From: CAYFWT01 sp964346955
GTDB lineage: Bacteria > Patescibacteriota > Minisyncoccia > Portnoybacterales > UBA2143
Length of the DNA: 33,239 nt
Direction: 5' to 3'
Assembly: GCA_964346955.1 (NCBI GenBank)
Contig: CAYFWT010000006.1
Location: 1-33,239, forward strand
Positions 14,621 to 21,557 of the stretch are shown piece after piece. A program made the position numbers and the translations under genes. The notes under the pieces are model-generated. The model saw nothing but the letters and a program-made list of their open reading frames with translations. It was not told the origin of the DNA and did no database searches. Positions within the stretch are counted from its first letter, which is position 1, and each line of letters starts with the position of its first letter.

Positions 14621-14650
14621 AGGCCAAAATAGCTTGGCCTTTTTTCTTTT
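14621..14650 (+). terminator. Rho-independent terminator after mscS
   Basis: AGGCCAA (14621-14627) pairs with TTGGCCT (14634-14640) over a 6-base loop, followed by TTTTTTCTTTT. Its T-run is the start of direct repeat A. Confidence 0.9.
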
Positions 14651-14685
14651 CCCCAAATTGTCGCTATGGAGTAAGCGGTTTGTGG
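14636..14685 (+). repeat. Direct repeat A flanking the collagen-like gene
   Basis: About 50 bases, from the terminator T-run through CAAATTGT-GCTATGGA to GGTTTGTGG, recur with a few changes at 15166-15213. Similarity stops on both sides of this block. Confidence 0.8.
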
Positions 14686-14706
14686 ATAAGAGGTATGTGT
14701 TAAATA

Positions 14707-14734
14707 TTGAAAATAAATATTATCGTGGTAGGAT
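14707..14734 (+). promoter_or_regulatory. Candidate promoter of the collagen-like gene
   Basis: TTGAAA (14707-14712) and TAGGAT (14729-14734) are 16 bases apart with an extended -10 (TGGTAGGAT). The leader would be about 55 bases. Confidence 0.4.
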
Positions 14735-14796
14735 AAAGATATAAAAAAGTCGGTTTTAAACGAATTAGGCGAAATTGTGCCCATTAAATATAAAAT

Positions 14797-15093
14797 ATGT
14801 CTAAATGGTTATACAATTCAAACGGCGACCCTATCGTATTTATTTCTAATGGTAGAGTATTCTCAAAATCCGGAAAATATATTGGGAAACTAGAAAACAA
14901 TGAAGTATGGCACGGAGAGTATAAGGGTGAAATTTACAAAGATGATAGGTTTGTCTATAAAACCGACAAAGGAGATGTTATGCGTGGAACGCCTGGCACC
15001 CCAGGCACCCCTGGGATACCTGGAATAGCGGGAAATAAAGGTGCCATAAGGTTACCTAGAAATTATCGAGATGTAGAACTTGATAATAAATAG
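14797..15093 (+). CDS. Small protein with beta-repeat domain and collagen-like Gly-x-Pro tail
   Basis: A 98-residue protein. Residues 1-60 carry short repeated turns (YNSNGDPIVFISNGRVF, SKSGKYIGKL, KGEIYKDDRFVYK) like the '4-fold beta flower' type of small beta domain; this match is from memory and tentative. Residues 64-79 are a collagen-like run (GTPGTPGTPGIPGIAG). There is no signal peptide or membrane segment and no Shine-Dalgarno. It stands alone with its own putative promoter and terminator and is bracketed by direct repeats A and B, suggesting an inserted cassette. Function unknown. Confidence 0.7.
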   Translation: MSKWLYNSNGDPIVFISNGRVFSKSGKYIGKLENNEVWHGEYKGEIYKDDRFVYKTDKGDVMRGTPGTPGTPGIPGIAGNKGAIRLPRNYRDVELDNK

Positions 15094-15142
15094 ATGCAAC
15101 CGTCGCCTAAGACGGCGTATCCGGCTAAGCTTTTAAATAAAG

Positions 15143-15179
15143 AGTCAGTTTAACATAAGTTGGCTGGCTTTTTTCTTTC
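15143..15179 (+). terminator. Terminator after the collagen-like gene
   Basis: AGTCAGTT (15143-15150) can pair with AGTTGGCT (15158-15165), with several G-T pairs, then GGCTTTTTTCTTT. It is a weak stem with a good T-run, and the T-run is the start of repeat B. Confidence 0.6.
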
Positions 15180-15213
15180 CTCAAATTGTAGCTATGGAAT
15201 TATGGGTTTGTGG
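15166..15213 (+). repeat. Direct repeat B flanking the collagen-like gene
   Basis: The partner of repeat A: GGCTTTTTTCTTT, CAAATTGTAGCTATGGA, then GGGTTTGTGG, about 48 bases. It ends just before the rpsL promoter. Confidence 0.8.
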
Positions 15214-15230
15214 CCATCTCGTACAGGGGT

Positions 15231-15259
15231 TTGACATTAAAATAATAATTTGTTATTTT
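15231..15259 (+). promoter_or_regulatory. Main promoter of the str/S10/spc cluster
   Basis: TTGACA (15231-15236) and TATTTT (15254-15259) are 17 bases apart with a TGT extension. The start of transcription is near 15266, leaving a leader of about 16 bases before ATG 15282. It rules out ATG 15261 as the rpsL start. No S12/S7-type leader structure fits in so short a leader. Confidence 0.85.
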
Positions 15260-15281
15260 AATGAAGCGAGGTATTTTTTTT

Positions 15282-15791
15282 ATGCCGACAATTCATCAAT
15301 TAGTTAAAAAACCGAGAAAGACCTTAAAGAAAAAACCAAAGGCACCGGCTCTTTGGCGGAGTTTTAATTTGCTTAAGAATAGGCCCAAAAAAACTCCTTC
15401 GCCTTTTAAACGAGGAGTTTGTTTGAAGGTGACGACGGCTACTCCCAAGAAACCTAATTCCGCTTTGCGGAAGGTTGCCCGAGTTAGATTAACTAATGGC
15501 ATGGAAGTGACTGCCTATATCCCCGGTGAGGGGCATGAGTTACAGGAGCACTCAGTGGTCTTGCTGAGGGGAGGTCGAGTCAAAGACTTGCCGGGAGTTC
15601 GCTATCACGTAGTTAGAGGAGTTTTAGATGCCACTGGGGTGGAAGGCCGCAAACAAAAAAGAAGTCGCTATGGAGCTAAAAAGCCAAAAGAGGGAGGTGC
15701 CCCAGCTGCTGAAGCAGCTGAAGAGACAGCTAAGCCAGAAGCTGCCGAAGCCAAACCAGAAGCCAAACCAGAAGCCAAACCGGCTGAGTAA
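15282..15791 (+). CDS. rpsL: 30S ribosomal protein S12 (uS12)
   Basis: The decoding-centre protein; 169 residues against the usual 123-140. The start MPTIHQLV is canonical; ATG 15261 lies 1 base after the -10. The core is typical: TTATPKKPNSALRKVARVRL, AYIPGEGHELQEHS, RGGRVKDLPGVRYH (with the Asp that is methylthiolated in E. coli) and RSRYGAKKPK. Two oddities: about 13 extra residues between APAL and KRGVC (WRSFNLLKNRPKKTPSPF), which I believe recur in CPR S12, and a roughly 30-residue Ala/Glu/Lys/Pro tail with repeated EAKP. Streptomycin-site lysines look normal. Only GAGG near 15268 hints at a Shine-Dalgarno. Confidence 0.98.
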   Translation: MPTIHQLVKKPRKTLKKKPKAPALWRSFNLLKNRPKKTPSPFKRGVCLKVTTATPKKPNSALRKVARVRLTNGMEVTAYIPGEGHELQEHSVVLLRGGRVKDLPGVRYHVVRGVLDATGVEGRKQKRSRYGAKKPKEGGAPAAEAAEETAKPEAAEAKPEAKPEAKPAE

Positions 15792-15823
15792 ACTCTTGAC
15801 TCTTAAATCGTAAATCTTATTTT

Positions 15824-16294
15824 ATGCGTCGCAAAAAGAAAGTTAAAAGAGAAATTAGTTCAGACCCAAAGTATAATAATACTTTGGTAGCTAAGTTTAT
15901 TAATCATTTGATGAAAGGTGGTAAGAAGTCAGTCGCTCAAAAAGTGCTTTATGATGCTTTTGGAATATTGAAAAAATCCGCCAAAAGCAAAGACCCTTTA
16001 GAAATATTTGATCAAGCAATTAGAAACGTTTCCCCATTATTGGAAGTTAAATCACGGCGGATTGGGGGAGCTCATTATCAGGTGCCTCGAGAAGTACGAG
16101 GGGAAAGAAGAGTCACTTTGGCTATCCGCTGGATTATCCAGGCAGCCAAAACAAAGAAAGGAAAGCCGATGGCTGAAAAATTAGCTGAGGAGTTAATTGA
16201 TGCTTCTAATAATACTGGGACAGCGGTTAGAAAGAAGCAAGATACCCATCGCCTGGCTGAAGCCAATAAAGCTTTTGCTCACTTTGCCTGGTAA
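15824..16294 (+). CDS. rpsG: 30S ribosomal protein S7 (uS7)
   Basis: The head-organising protein of the small subunit that contacts 16S rRNA and E-site tRNA. It is 156 residues, normal length, starting MRRKKKVKREISSDPKYNN and with GGAHYQVPREV and RWIIQAAK intact, ending HRLAEANKAFAHFAW. The spacer to rpsL is 32 bases of low-complexity sequence (CTCTTGACTCTTAAATCG type), and the fusA start follows after 8 bases. No Shine-Dalgarno precedes the ATG. Confidence 0.98.
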   Translation: MRRKKKVKREISSDPKYNNTLVAKFINHLMKGGKKSVAQKVLYDAFGILKKSAKSKDPLEIFDQAIRNVSPLLEVKSRRIGGAHYQVPREVRGERRVTLAIRWIIQAAKTKKGKPMAEKLAEELIDASNNTGTAVRKKQDTHRLAEANKAFAHFAW

Positions 16295-16302
16295 TTAATC
16301 AT

Positions 16303-18429
16303 ATGCCACGAGAGTATCCCATCGAAAAAATTAGAGATATTGGCATCATTGCTCACATTGATGCTGGTAAGACCACCGTTACTGAACGGGTGCTTTTTTA
16401 TACTGGTATTTCTCACAAGATTGGCGAGGTTCATGAAGGTGAAGCGATTATGGATTGGATGGCCCAAGAAAAAGAAAGGGGTATTACCATTACCGCTGCC
16501 GCCACCACTTGTTTTTGGACACCGCAGGGCTATTTGGCTAAAGAAGGTGGGCCAGGTGAATATCGAATTAATATCATCGATACCCCTGGTCATATCGATT
16601 TTACAGTTGAAGTGCAACGCTCTTTGCGGGTGCTTGATGGAGCGGTAGTTGTTTTTGATGGGGTGGCTGGAGTGGAACCGCAGTCAGAGACAGTTTGGCG
16701 CCAGGCAGATAGATTTAGAGTGCCTCGGCTTTGTTTTATTAATAAATTAGATAGATTAGGTGCTAATTTTGAAAAAAGTTTACAGTCAATTTGGCAGAGA
16801 TTGACTCCTCGGGCCGTGGCCATGCAGATTCCCATTGGCTTAGAGGAGGATCATCAAGGGGTGATTGATTTAATCAGAATGAAGGCCTATAAATTCGCTG
16901 GTGATTATGGTCAAGAAGTAATTGAGGAAGAGATTCCTGAGGAATTAAGAAAAGAGAGTCAAGAGTATCGAGAAAAATTAGTGGAAAAAATTAGTGAGCA
17001 AGATGATGCTCTGGCTGAGAAGTATTTAGCCGGAGAAGAAATAAAGTTAGAAGATTTAAGAAGGACTTTGCGCCAGGCAACCATTGATTACAAGCTAGTG
17101 CCTGTTTTTTGTGGGGCTGCTTTAAAAAATAAAGGTATCCAGCTTTTATTAGATGGCATTATTGATTATTTGCCTGCGCCGATTGATTTGCCGCCAGTAG
17201 AAGGCTTTGATCCTCAAGATGAAACCAAAAAAATAATTAAAGAAAGCGAAGACAAGGTTTCTTTGGCTGCTTTGGTTTTTAAAATAGCCACTGACCCTTT
17301 TGTTGGCCAACTATCTTATCTTCGGGTTTATGCTGGTACCTTGACGAGTGGGTCTTATGTGCTAAACTCTAACACGGGTAATAAAGAAAGAGTTGGCCGA
17401 ATTTTAAGAATGCATGCCAATAAGCGGGAAGAAGTTAAGGAAATTTATGCTGGTGGTATCGGGGCAGTGGTTGGCCTAAAAGGAACAGGTACGGGCGATA
17501 CTTTGACTGATATTAATCAGCCAGTAATTTTAGAAAAGATAACTTTTCCTGAGCCAGTTATCTCAATTGCCATTGAACCTAAGACCAAGGCTGACCAAGA
17601 GAAAATGGGCTTGGCCCTGAAAAGATTAGCTGAGGAAGACCCAACTTTTTTGATAAAAAGTGATATAGAAACTGGCCAGACGATTATTTCTGGAATGGGA
17701 GAGTTGCATCTGGAGGTGATTGTTGATAGGATGTTGAGGGAGTTTAAAGTTGAAGCTAATGTCGGTCAGCCGCAAGTAGCTTACAAAGAAACTGTTAAAG
17801 GGATGGCTCAAGCTGAAGGGAAATATATCCGTCAGACTGGCGGACGAGGTCAATATGGTCATGTTTGGCTAAAAGTTGAGTCTCAAGAACGCGGTCAGGG
17901 ATTTGAATTTGTTGATGCGATTAAAGGCGGCATCATTCCTCAAGAATTTATTCCAGCAGTGGAAAAAGGAATCAAAGAGGCAATGGATAAAGGAGTTTTG
18001 GCTGGTTATCCTTTGGTTGACCTTAAGGTTACTCTTTATGATGGTTCTTATCATGAAGTAGATTCCTCAGAAATTGCTTTTAAGATTGCTGGGTCGGCTG
18101 CTTTGCAAAATGCCACTAAACAGGCTAAGCCAGTTTTGTTAGAGCCAATCATGAAATTAGAAGTGATTTCTCCAGAACAGTTTATGGGTGATGTCATCGG
18201 TGATATTAATGCCAAGCGAGGGAAGATTGAGAAAATGGAAGATAGAGGAGAAGGAATGAGCTTGGTTAAAGTAATTGATGCTCAAGTGCCTTTGGCCAAT
18301 ATGTTTGGTTATGCTACTCAGCTGCGCTCAATGACCCAAGGCCGAGCCAGTTTCACCATGGAGTTTGACCACTATGCTGAAGTACCTAAAAATGTAGCCG
18401 AGATAATTATTGGAGGAGAGAAGAAGTAA
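16303..18429 (+). CDS. fusA: Elongation factor G
   Basis: The GTPase that drives translocation. 708 residues, full length. The G domain has AHIDAGKTTVTERV (P-loop, about 17-30), RGITITAAAT (switch I), IIDTPGHIDF (G3) and NKLD (G4). Domains II-V follow with GRGQYGHV in IV. Between CFW and YRINIIDTPGH there are about 12 extra residues (TPQGYLAKEGGPGE) compared with E. coli EF-G, a small insertion on the G-domain surface. The gene is 8 bases after rpsG and is followed by an inverted-repeat spacer that separates it from tuf. Confidence 0.98.
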   Translation: MPREYPIEKIRDIGIIAHIDAGKTTVTERVLFYTGISHKIGEVHEGEAIMDWMAQEKERGITITAAATTCFWTPQGYLAKEGGPGEYRINIIDTPGHIDFTVEVQRSLRVLDGAVVVFDGVAGVEPQSETVWRQADRFRVPRLCFINKLDRLGANFEKSLQSIWQRLTPRAVAMQIPIGLEEDHQGVIDLIRMKAYKFAGDYGQEVIEEEIPEELRKESQEYREKLVEKISEQDDALAEKYLAGEEIKLEDLRRTLRQATIDYKLVPVFCGAALKNKGIQLLLDGIIDYLPAPIDLPPVEGFDPQDETKKIIKESEDKVSLAALVFKIATDPFVGQLSYLRVYAGTLTSGSYVLNSNTGNKERVGRILRMHANKREEVKEIYAGGIGAVVGLKGTGTGDTLTDINQPVILEKITFPEPVISIAIEPKTKADQEKMGLALKRLAEEDPTFLIKSDIETGQTIISGMGELHLEVIVDRMLREFKVEANVGQPQVAYKETVKGMAQAEGKYIRQTGGRGQYGHVWLKVESQERGQGFEFVDAIKGGIIPQEFIPAVEKGIKEAMDKGVLAGYPLVDLKVTLYDGSYHEVDSSEIAFKIAGSAALQNATKQAKPVLLEPIMKLEVISPEQFMGDVIGDINAKRGKIEKMEDRGEGMSLVKVIDAQVPLANMFGYATQLRSMTQGRASFTMEFDHYAEVPKNVAEIIIGGEKK

Positions 18430-18434
18430 ATCAC

Positions 18435-18550
18435 AAATCCCAAATTACAAATCCCAAACAAATTACAAATCACAATGACCAAAATCATCAACTGTTTGTA
18501 ATTTGAAAAATTGTAATTTGTTTGGAATTTGGTGCTTGTAATTTGGAATT
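18435..18550. repeat. Long imperfect inverted repeat after fusA
   Basis: The left arm (about 18435-18470) is built of CAAATCCCAAATTACAAATC words; the right arm (about 18511-18550) is its complement (TTGTAATTTGTTTGGAATTT and GTAATTTGGAATTT). It could form a roughly 30-bp AT-rich stem ending nine bases before the next ATG. Its words also occur in the spacer before rplR. Confidence 0.75.
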
Positions 18551-18558
18551 TATATGTC

Positions 18559-18801
18559 ATGTGGGAAAGAATTAAAAAAATCTTGCAAAAAGAGGGCGGT
18601 AAGTGTATCATAATAGAAGATAATCAACCAACTTATTTAGTGACGAAGTTGGAAGATTATGAAAAAGCATCAGATAAGAGCAGCTCTCCAGAAATAGAGG
18701 AAGCTAATCGAGAAATCGCTGAGTGGCAGGCTGAAGAAAAAGAAGAGCCGGAGATAGCCAATAGTAGCCAAGAAGTAAAAGTAGAAGATTTACCGTTTTA
18801 G
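18559..18801 (+). CDS. Small acidic protein with Phd/YefM-like start, between fusA and tuf
   Basis: An 80-residue protein. Residues 1-35 (MWERIKKILQKEGGKCIII, then PTYLVTKLEDYEK) resemble the N-terminal beta-hairpin fold of Phd/YefM antitoxins. The rest is a Glu-rich helix (EEANREIAEWQAEEKEEPE) and a short end motif VKVEDLPF. I start at ATG 18559; an upstream TTG (18529) would read through the inverted repeat. No toxin-like partner is adjacent, so a toxin-antitoxin role is not supported. Placement between two elongation factor genes hints at a translation-linked or house-keeping role, without proof. I recall similar small proteins ending in VEDLPF in Parcubacteria. Confidence 0.7.
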   Translation: MWERIKKILQKEGGKCIIIEDNQPTYLVTKLEDYEKASDKSSSPEIEEANREIAEWQAEEKEEPEIANSSQEVKVEDLPF

Positions 18802-18843
18802 TCAGCAAAGAGCAAACCCGATTAGTGGATAACAGTCAAACTA

Positions 18844-18872
18844 TTGACCTTTGTTAAGATGTTTTGTAAACT
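18844..18872 (+). promoter_or_regulatory. Internal promoter for tuf
   Basis: TTGACC (18844-18849) and TAAACT (18867-18872) are exactly 17 bases apart. The leader to ATG 18976 would be about 97 bases; it holds a very short ORF (ATG 18903, five codons) and a run of GTTC/CTGTT words but no Shine-Dalgarno at the tuf ATG. Confidence 0.65.
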
Positions 18873-18975
18873 GATAAAAGTTATAACAAATATAAACAAG
18901 TGAATGGAGGAGTTTGAATAGCGAATTTTTTATTGTTCGCTGTTCATTGTTCTCTGTTTACTGTTAATTGACATT

Positions 18976-20175
18976 ATGGCCGAGAAATTTGAACGAACAA
19001 AACCACACCTTAATATAGGGACTATTGGTCATGTCGACCACGGTAAAACCACTCTGACAGCGGCTATTTTGAAGTGTTTGAAAGCTACTGGGCTCAAAGC
19101 GCAAGAAAAGAGCGTTGATGATATTGATAATGCCCCTGAGGAAAAAGCCCGTGGTTTAACTATTGCGGTGGCTCACGTTGAGTACGAGACAACCAATCGG
19201 CATTATGCTCACATTGATTGTCCGGGGCATGCTGACTATATTAAAAATATGATTACCGGAGCAGCCCAGATGGATGGAGCAGTTTTGGTTGTTTCGGCGC
19301 CAGATGGTCCGATGCCTCAGACTCGAGAACATATTCTTTTGGCTCGTCAAGTTGGCTTGCCAGCAGTGGTGGTATTTTTAAATAAAGTTGACCAAGTAAC
19401 CGATGCAGAATTAATTGATTTAGTTGAGCAAGAAGTGAGAGAGCTTTTGAGCAAATATGAATTTGAAGGGGAAAAGATTCCCATTGTTCGAGGTTCAGCT
19501 CTCCAGGCTTTAGAATGTGGTTGTGGTAAAGAAGATTGTCCAAAGTGTGGGCCAATTTTGGAATTGGCCAAGGCAGTTGATGAACATATTCCTGAGCCAA
19601 TGCGTGATGTCGAGAAGCCATTTTTAATGCCTATCGAGGATATCTTCTCTATCGAAGGGCGAGGTACTGTGGGGACTGGCCGGATTGAACGAGGAATTAT
19701 TAAGCTTAACGAGGAAGTAGAAATAATTGGCTTGCGCGATACTCAAAAGACAGTGGTGACTGGTATTGAAATGTTTAATAAATCTCTTGATGAGGGCCGG
19801 GCTGGAGATAATGCTGGTATCTTATTGAGAGGTGTCAAGAGGGAAGATATTGAAAGGGGGCAAGTTTTAGCTAAGCCAGGCACGGTGACCCCTCATAATG
19901 AGTTTGAAGGAGAAGTTTATATTTTGTCCAAAGAGGAAGGTGGCCGCCATACCCCTTTCTTTAGTGGATATAAGCCTCAATTTTATATTCGGACAACCGA
20001 TGTAACTGGTGAGGTTACTTTGTCTGAAGGGACAGAGATGGTTATGCCAGGTGACACAGTTAATTTAAAAATTAAATTGGTGGCACCAGTTGCTTTAGAA
20101 TCAAAACAGCGGTTTGCCATTCGAGAAGGCGGCAAGACAGTTGGCGCTGGAGTAGTAACTAAGATAGTTAAATGA
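18976..20175 (+). CDS. tuf: Elongation factor Tu
   Basis: Delivers aminoacyl-tRNA to the ribosome. 399 residues. Motifs: GHVDHGKTTLT (18-28), RGLTIAVAHVEYET (switch I; RGITI is commoner), DCPGHADYIKNM, NKVDQ and a full beta-barrel domain II/III with GTVGTGRIERG. In the G5 region, after GSALQAL, a short insertion ECGCGKEDCPKCG places four cysteines at 181, 183, 188 and 191, a possible zinc site absent from E. coli EF-Tu. It has its own promoter, and a large hairpin begins at its stop codon. It is probably the only copy, but the window cannot show that. Confidence 0.98.
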   Translation: MAEKFERTKPHLNIGTIGHVDHGKTTLTAAILKCLKATGLKAQEKSVDDIDNAPEEKARGLTIAVAHVEYETTNRHYAHIDCPGHADYIKNMITGAAQMDGAVLVVSAPDGPMPQTREHILLARQVGLPAVVVFLNKVDQVTDAELIDLVEQEVRELLSKYEFEGEKIPIVRGSALQALECGCGKEDCPKCGPILELAKAVDEHIPEPMRDVEKPFLMPIEDIFSIEGRGTVGTGRIERGIIKLNEEVEIIGLRDTQKTVVTGIEMFNKSLDEGRAGDNAGILLRGVKREDIERGQVLAKPGTVTPHNEFEGEVYILSKEEGGRHTPFFSGYKPQFYIRTTDVTGEVTLSEGTEMVMPGDTVNLKIKLVAPVALESKQRFAIREGGKTVGAGVVTKIVK

Positions 20176-20234
20176 TCATTTTGTCCAAATCCCTGTCTGC
20201 CAGCAGGCAGGTCTGATTTGGTTACAAAATGGTC
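20174..20234 (+). repeat. Large hairpin at the tuf stop
   Basis: Stacked stems: 20174-20184 with 20224-20234 (11 bp, one G-T), 20185-20191 with 20215-20221 (7 bp), and an inner CTGCC/GGCAG hairpin (20197-20201 with 20206-20210), with a TT bulge and an internal loop. It overlaps the first bases of palindromic element copy 3. No T-run follows, so it is an RNA-stability or processing candidate rather than a terminator. Confidence 0.75.
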
Positions 20235-20301
20235 ATCCTGAGCGAAAGCGAAGGATGCCGCTCAATAATCACGGGATTCTTCACTTTCGGCTCAGAATGA
20301 C
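20232..20301 (+). repeat. Dispersed palindromic element, copy 3 (before rpsJ)
   Basis: A 70-bp member beginning GTCATCCTGAGC and ending GCTCAGAATGAC, with inner arms GAAGGATG and GGGATTCTTC. It has the same orientation as copy 1. It ends 8 bases before the rpsJ ATG, so it forms nearly all of the rpsJ upstream region inside the ribosomal cluster. Confidence 0.85.
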
Positions 20302-20309
20302 AGTGGTAA

Positions 20310-20639
20310 ATGGTACCTAAAAAAGAAGAAGAAGTTAAGCAGAGGATTCGCATTAAAATACAGGCCTACGATCACAAGCTTGTTGACCAATCAGCCAAGC
20401 AAATTGTTGAAACAACGGAGCGTTATGGGGCAGAGATTTGTGGGCCGGTTCCCTTGCCGACTCAAATTCATAAATATACAGTAAATCGCTCTACTTTTGT
20501 CCATAAAGATTCCAGGGAGCAGTACGAAATGCGAGTTCACAAAAGGCTGATTGATATTATTAATCCCAGCGCCAAAGTGATTGATGCTTTAATGGGATTA
20601 AACCTACCAGCCGGTGTTGACATTGAGATAAAAATGTAA
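20310..20639 (+). CDS. rpsJ: 30S ribosomal protein S10 (uS10/NusE)
   Basis: A head protein of the 30S subunit that also acts as NusE in antitermination. 109 residues. The core starts KQRIRIKIQAYDHKLVDQSA, with GPVPLPT and HKRLIDI typical of the family. About eight extra residues (MVPKKEEE) precede the usual start; the first base of this ATG lies only 8 bases after the palindromic element and there is no Shine-Dalgarno. The S10 leader with L4-binding hairpin known in E. coli is not visible; the element and tuf hairpin take that place. Confidence 0.96.
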   Translation: MVPKKEEEVKQRIRIKIQAYDHKLVDQSAKQIVETTERYGAEICGPVPLPTQIHKYTVNRSTFVHKDSREQYEMRVHKRLIDIINPSAKVIDALMGLNLPAGVDIEIKM

Positions 20640-20744
20640 CTCCTTTAGGAATTAGTATTTTTTTAGAAACATACGAATTTGAAAATATGGTTTTCTTCAC
20701 TAATAATTATTTTTAGTTGCTTGGCGGGGCAGTTATCCGTTATG

Positions 20745-20770
20745 AAATACCGGGTTAGTGCCCGGTATTT
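20745..20770 (+). promoter_or_regulatory. Hairpin in the rplC leader
   Basis: AAATACCGGG (20745-20754) pairs perfectly with CCCGGTATTT (20761-20770) around TTAGTG. It lies in the 160-base gap between rpsJ and rplC, the largest in the S10 part. The T-run after it is weak (ATTTAATTTG). It may be a weak terminator, processing site or ribosomal protein target. I see nothing else definite in the gap. Confidence 0.6.
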
Positions 20771-20799
20771 AATTTGTCCCTAAATAGACCCTGAATAAT

Positions 20800-21555
20800 A
20801 TGAAATTTATTTTAGGAAAAAAGTTAGGTATGACCCAGGTTTTTGATGAAGATGGTCGAATTGTCCCAGTAACCTTAATTGAGGCTGGGCCTTGTTGGGT
20901 TAGTCAAGTTAAGGCCAGAGAAAAGGATGGTTACCAGTCTGTTCAGATTGGTTTTGAGGAAATTAAGGATAAAAAAGTCAAAAAACCACAGAGAGGCCAT
21001 TTAGCAAAACTAAAAATTAAAAACGAAAAATTTAAAAATGTTAGGTGGTTTAGAGAATTTAAGGTGGAAAAAGCTGAAGAGTATAAATTAGGTGATAAAA
21101 TTACCGTTGATGTTTTTAATCAAGGGGAGATTGTTAAGGTATCAGGAATTTCTAAAGGCAAAGGTTTTCAGGGAGTAGTTAAAAGACACGGTTTCTCTGG
21201 TTTCCCAGCTACTCATGGTACCAAACATGGTTTGCGTGCCCCAGGTTCCATTGGTTCAGCTTTCCCAGAAAGAGTTTTCAAAGGTAAAAAAATGGCTGGC
21301 CGGATGGGTAATGAGAGAGTAACTCTTCAGGGGCTAAAAATTACCCAAATAGATAAAGAAAATAATTTATTGGCAATCAAAGGAGCGGTACCTGGTAAAA
21401 AAGGAACTCTTTTGGAGATAGTCGCCATTAAAGAGATTGAAGTGGTGGAAAAAGAGAAGGGAGAAAAACTCATGGCTGATTTGGAGAAGAAGGAGAAAGA
21501 CAAGAAAGAGGGAAAGAAAGAAGAAGACAAAGAGACTAAGGATAGTCAAGAATAA
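20800..21555 (+). CDS. rplC: 50S ribosomal protein L3 (uL3)
   Basis: An early-assembly protein reaching toward the peptidyl transferase centre. 251 residues against about 210. MKFILGKKLGMTQVF opens the protein; the extended loop has HGTKHGLRAPGSIG and RVFKGKKMAGRMG. The extra length is a C-terminal Lys/Glu-rich tail of about 40 residues (EKKEKDKKEGKKEEDKE). The region between HL...AKLKIKNEKF (about 65-90) is also more basic than usual. It starts a tight run: rplD follows 2 bases later. Confidence 0.98.
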   Translation: MKFILGKKLGMTQVFDEDGRIVPVTLIEAGPCWVSQVKAREKDGYQSVQIGFEEIKDKKVKKPQRGHLAKLKIKNEKFKNVRWFREFKVEKAEEYKLGDKITVDVFNQGEIVKVSGISKGKGFQGVVKRHGFSGFPATHGTKHGLRAPGSIGSAFPERVFKGKKMAGRMGNERVTLQGLKITQIDKENNLLAIKGAVPGKKGTLLEIVAIKEIEVVEKEKGEKLMADLEKKEKDKKEGKKEEDKETKDSQE

Positions 21556-21557
21556 CA

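Noticed and set aside
14512..14784. Minus-strand ORF over the end of mscS
   Set aside because: It is antisense to a firm gene and crosses the mscS terminator; the protein has no recognisable features.
15261..15281. Upstream ATG for rpsL
   Set aside because: It is 1 base after the -10 element, so it would not be in the transcript, and MPTIHQLV is the family start.
18559..18801. Toxin-antitoxin operon
   Set aside because: Only an antitoxin-like N-terminus is seen; the next gene is tuf and no toxin-like ORF is adjacent.
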